A stretch of 64,000 bases of DNA from Microvirga sp. VF16 (GTDB lineage Bacteria > Pseudomonadota > Alphaproteobacteria > Rhizobiales > Beijerinckiaceae), in the NCBI RefSeq assembly GCF_016864375.1, contig NZ_CP069358.1, positions 62,001-126,000 on the forward strand. The letters run 5' to 3'. The notes below the pieces were generated by a model that did not search any database, was not told the DNA's origin, and worked only from the letters and a program-made list of their open reading frames with translations. Position numbers and translations under genes: made by a program. Below, piece after piece: positions 61,921 to 64,000 of the stretch (position 1 is the stretch's first letter; the number at the start of each line of letters is the position of its first letter).

Positions 61921-62840
61921 CTGAACACCTCCGAATAGCGCCGCTCGATGAGCGCGTTGCTGCCGACGATGATGAGCACGAGCGCAACGAGAAGGAGAAC
62001 AGCCACAGCCGCGCCAAGCGGCCAGTTGAGCGTGTTGAGGAACTCGTCATAGGCAAGCGTGGCCGCAACCTTGAGACGCCGGCCGCCGATGATCGACGGG
62101 GTTGCGAAGGCGCTTGCAGAGAGCGCAAACACGATAATCCCGCCGGACAACACACCCGGCATGATCTGCGGCAGGATGATCCGGCGCATGATCGTGATCT
62201 GCCCAGCACCGAGCGAGAGCGCTGCATTCTCGATCTGGGGATCGACCCGCTGCAACGCGGCCCACACCGACAGAACCATGAACGGCATCATAACGTGGGC
62301 GAGCGCGATGACGACGCCGGTTTCCGTGAACATGAACGGAATGGGAGAGCCGATCAGCCCAACCGACATCAGGGCCTTGTTGACGACCCCGTTGTTCCCG
62401 CCGAAGAGCAAAGCCCATCCGAGCGTGCGCGCGACAACCGAAATGAGGAGCGGCCCGAGGATGATGAGCAGGAAGAAACCTTTCCAGGGCGCGCGCATAC
62501 GGTTCAGGATGTAAGCTTCGGGCGCGCCAATAATGGCAGCCGCGAGGGTCGCCAGCGCCGCGACCCGGAAAGTCCGGGCAAACATTTCATAGAAGTACGG
62601 GTCCGACCAGATCTCCTGCCAGTTCTTGAGGGTGATCACAAACTGAATGCCTGTGTACTGTCCCCAGTTGTGAAATGAGAGCAGAACCGTCATGGCGAGT
62701 GGCACGATTACGATGGCAATGAAGAGAATGAGCGCAGGCAGCAGCAGCGGCCACGGCGCCCGTGCGCCGGAGCGCTCCTGCTTGGCGGGCGCGGGAGCAG
62801 CCGGCTCCTGCACTGATGTCATGGAGGCGGAACTGCTCAT
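61917..62840 (-). CDS. spermidine/putrescine-type ABC transporter permease (PotB-like)
   Basis: From the ATG at 62840 (overlapping the ATPase stop by 4 bases) it has 307 residues; the longer frame to 62960 is read-through of the ATPase gene. N-terminal polar segment of about 30 residues, then LLLPALILFIAIVIVPLAMT and further segments. The EAA loop is NAALSLGAGQITIMRRIILP. Works with the PotC-like permease. Confidence 0.92.
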   Translation of the reverse strand: MSSSASMTSVQEPAAPAPAKQERSGARAPWPLLLPALILFIAIVIVPLAMTVLLSFHNWGQYTGIQFVITLKNWQEIWSDPYFYEMFARTFRVAALATLAAAIIGAPEAYILNRMRAPWKGFFLLIILGPLLISVVARTLGWALLFGGNNGVVNKALMSVGLIGSPIPFMFTETGVVIALAHVMMPFMVLSVWAALQRVDPQIENAALSLGAGQITIMRRIILPQIMPGVLSGGIIVFALSASAFATPSIIGGRRLKVAATLAYDEFLNTLNWPLGAAVAVLLLVALVLIIVGSNALIERRYSEVFR

Positions 62841-63889
62841 CGGCCCCCTCCTCCCGGACGGATCACCATGTCCTCGGGGCGCCAGACAAGGCGAACGTTC
62901 TCGCCCTCGGCTGGTTGTGCCTCGCCCGTGTTCTGGCGCACGATGATCGCGGGGCCGCACTCGGTTTCACACTGGAACAGCCAATGATTGCCCTGAAAAA
63001 TGCGGTTTGTGATCCGGGCCTTGAGTCCGCTGTCGGATTCGCTGCCGAAGCCGACCTTCTCCGGACGTACAGTGACCATCACGGGACCGGAAGCCCCAGC
63101 GGGCGCCGGCCACTGACAGGAGCCGGCGACGAGACGCGGCGAGGCGGCGTGCCGGTCGATCTCTCCTGGAAATTCGTTGGTCTTACCGAGGAATTGAGAA
63201 ACGAATGCAGAGGCCGGCCTCTCGTAGGCCTCGTGTGGTGTGCCGATCTGCTCGATGCGGCCCTTGCTCATCACGACGATGCGATCCGAGAGCGCCATGG
63301 CTTCGGTCTGATCGTGAGTCACCAGAACGGTGGTGGTGCCGATGCTGCGCTGAATTTGACGCAGCTCGATCTGCATGTCCTCGCGCAGCTTCGCATCGAG
63401 GTTGGAGAGCGGCTCATCGAGCAGGAGCACATCGGGTTTGATGACAAGTGCACGCGCCAGGGCAACGCGCTGCTGCTGTCCGCCGGACATGCGGCGTGGG
63501 TAACGATCCGCGAATCCATCGAGCCCAACCATGGCCAACGCATCACGCACGCGCACCTCACGCTCGGCCCGGGGCACGGCCCGCATCTCGAGCCCGAAGG
63601 CGATGTTCTCTGCAGCCGTCATGTGGGGGAACAAAGCGTAACTCTGAAACACGATGCCGAGACCGCGCTTTGCGGGCTTCACGCTCACAAGGTTGCGGCC
63701 GTTCAGACTGATGGCTCCAGCAGACGGATCCACGAAGCCGGCAATCATCTGCAGCGTGGTAGTCTTGCCACAGCCCGATGGCCCGAGCAGCGAGATGAAT
63801 TCACCCTTGGCAACGGTAAGGGATATGTCTTCGACGGCCACATGATCGCCGAAGCGTTTGGAGACGCGGTTGAGTTCAAGAATGGACAT
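62837..63889 (-). CDS. spermidine/putrescine-type ABC transporter ATP-binding protein (PotA-like)
   Basis: A 350-residue ATPase: Walker A GPSGCGKTTT, Q-loop FQSYALFPHMT, signature MSGGQQQR, Walker B VLLLDEPLSNLD, His switch LVTHDQTEAM. The C-terminal part (about 240-350) is a TOBE-type regulatory domain (VMVTVRPEKVGFGSES, NVRLVWRPEDMVIRP). Second gene of the operon, after the end of what is likely the substrate-binding protein. Confidence 0.93.
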   Translation of the reverse strand: MSILELNRVSKRFGDHVAVEDISLTVAKGEFISLLGPSGCGKTTTLQMIAGFVDPSAGAISLNGRNLVSVKPAKRGLGIVFQSYALFPHMTAAENIAFGLEMRAVPRAEREVRVRDALAMVGLDGFADRYPRRMSGGQQQRVALARALVIKPDVLLLDEPLSNLDAKLREDMQIELRQIQRSIGTTTVLVTHDQTEAMALSDRIVVMSKGRIEQIGTPHEAYERPASAFVSQFLGKTNEFPGEIDRHAASPRLVAGSCQWPAPAGASGPVMVTVRPEKVGFGSESDSGLKARITNRIFQGNHWLFQCETECGPAIIVRQNTGEAQPAEGENVRLVWRPEDMVIRPGGGGR

Positions 63890-63922
63890 GCGCTCGGTCA
63901 GACCCTCTGGAGCTTGAAGGAG

Positions 63923-63952
63923 GTCCGACCCCGGTTTCCACCGAGGCCGGAC
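63923..63952. promoter_or_regulatory. intercistronic hairpin before the ATPase gene
   Basis: GTCCG-ACCCCGGT - TTCC - ACCGAGGC-CGGAC pairs in 11 of 13 positions. It lies between the presumed substrate-binding protein stop and the ATPase start. Such structures often reduce expression of the downstream genes compared with the binding protein. Confidence 0.45.
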
Positions 63953-63975
63953 GGCAAGTCAGGGCGCTGCGCGTA

Positions 63976-64000
63976 TCAGCGCTCGACCTCACGGTTCCAG
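63976..64000 (-). CDS. C-terminal end of an upstream gene (probably substrate-binding protein)
   Basis: Only seven codons (WNREVER) and a TGA at 63976 are in the window. Position before an ABC ATPase gene suggests the periplasmic binding protein of the importer. Inferred from context only. Confidence 0.3.

Overview
The window looks like accessory DNA from a GC-rich alphaproteobacterium of the order Hyphomicrobiales, most likely a Methylobacteriaceae-type genome such as Microvirga or Methylobacterium. This is inferred from gene families I recognise: a MucR-type regulator, DUF6894 and HGGxSTG small proteins, a Hint-domain protein, a DUF1127 protein, a serralysin-like RTX protease and PACE/VanZ membrane proteins. 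No rRNA, tRNA, CRISPR array or replication origin was recognised, and no database search was possible.

1-12 kb: the 3' end of a TPR/ATPase-type regulator; four copies or remnants of the HGGxSTG family; two type II toxin-antitoxin pairs (Phd-VapC and ParD-ParE); a MucR-like regulator that has lost zinc ligands; a single-domain response regulator; two DUF6894 proteins; and a frameshift-type IS5/IS427 element with clear ends. 12-22 kb: a YecA/UPF0149 SEC-C protein, a serralysin-like RTX metalloprotease, a TnpB gene broken by an in-frame amber codon, an IS5-type element inside a TolB/cyclase-like gene with a 10-bp direct repeat, a decayed WGR gene, and tandem helix-hairpin-helix genes of which the second is frameshifted.

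22-41 kb: a 997-residue GAF-PAS-PAS-PAS-GGDEF-EAL protein, an NYN/LOTUS protein, an atypical LuxR-type regulator, a membrane-anchored SNase-like nuclease, another IS5-type element with a 6-bp target duplication, a Hint-domain protein, a PAS pseudogene, a PilZ protein, an intact TnpB, and a group made of GTP cyclohydrolase I, a PACE efflux protein and a VanZ-like protein.

41-49 kb is an IS graveyard (IS200-type TnpA, IS1182, IS5, two IS6, IS1595, IS5, part of an IS6, IS110), nested and truncating one another. 49-53 kb holds a GntR regulator and a complete polar-amino-acid ABC importer. This block is bracketed by a partial and a complete copy of the same IS6-type element in inverted orientation. 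54-64 kb is a minus-strand catabolic operon: spermidine/putrescine-type ABC importer, a DAO-type FAD oxidoreductase, a three-part FAD/[2Fe-2S] dehydrogenase (HcnABC / opine oxidase / hydroxyproline dehydrogenase type) and RidA. Its distal Gfo/Idh/MocA oxidoreductase is truncated by an IS5-type insertion. Together the genes suggest uptake and oxidative deamination of an amino-acid-like or opine-like compound.

The most interesting non-gene signal is a set of short hairpins, mostly with a TTCA loop, at the ends of TnpB elements and also standing alone. They look like the terminal structures of IS200/IS605-type elements and trace past insertions.
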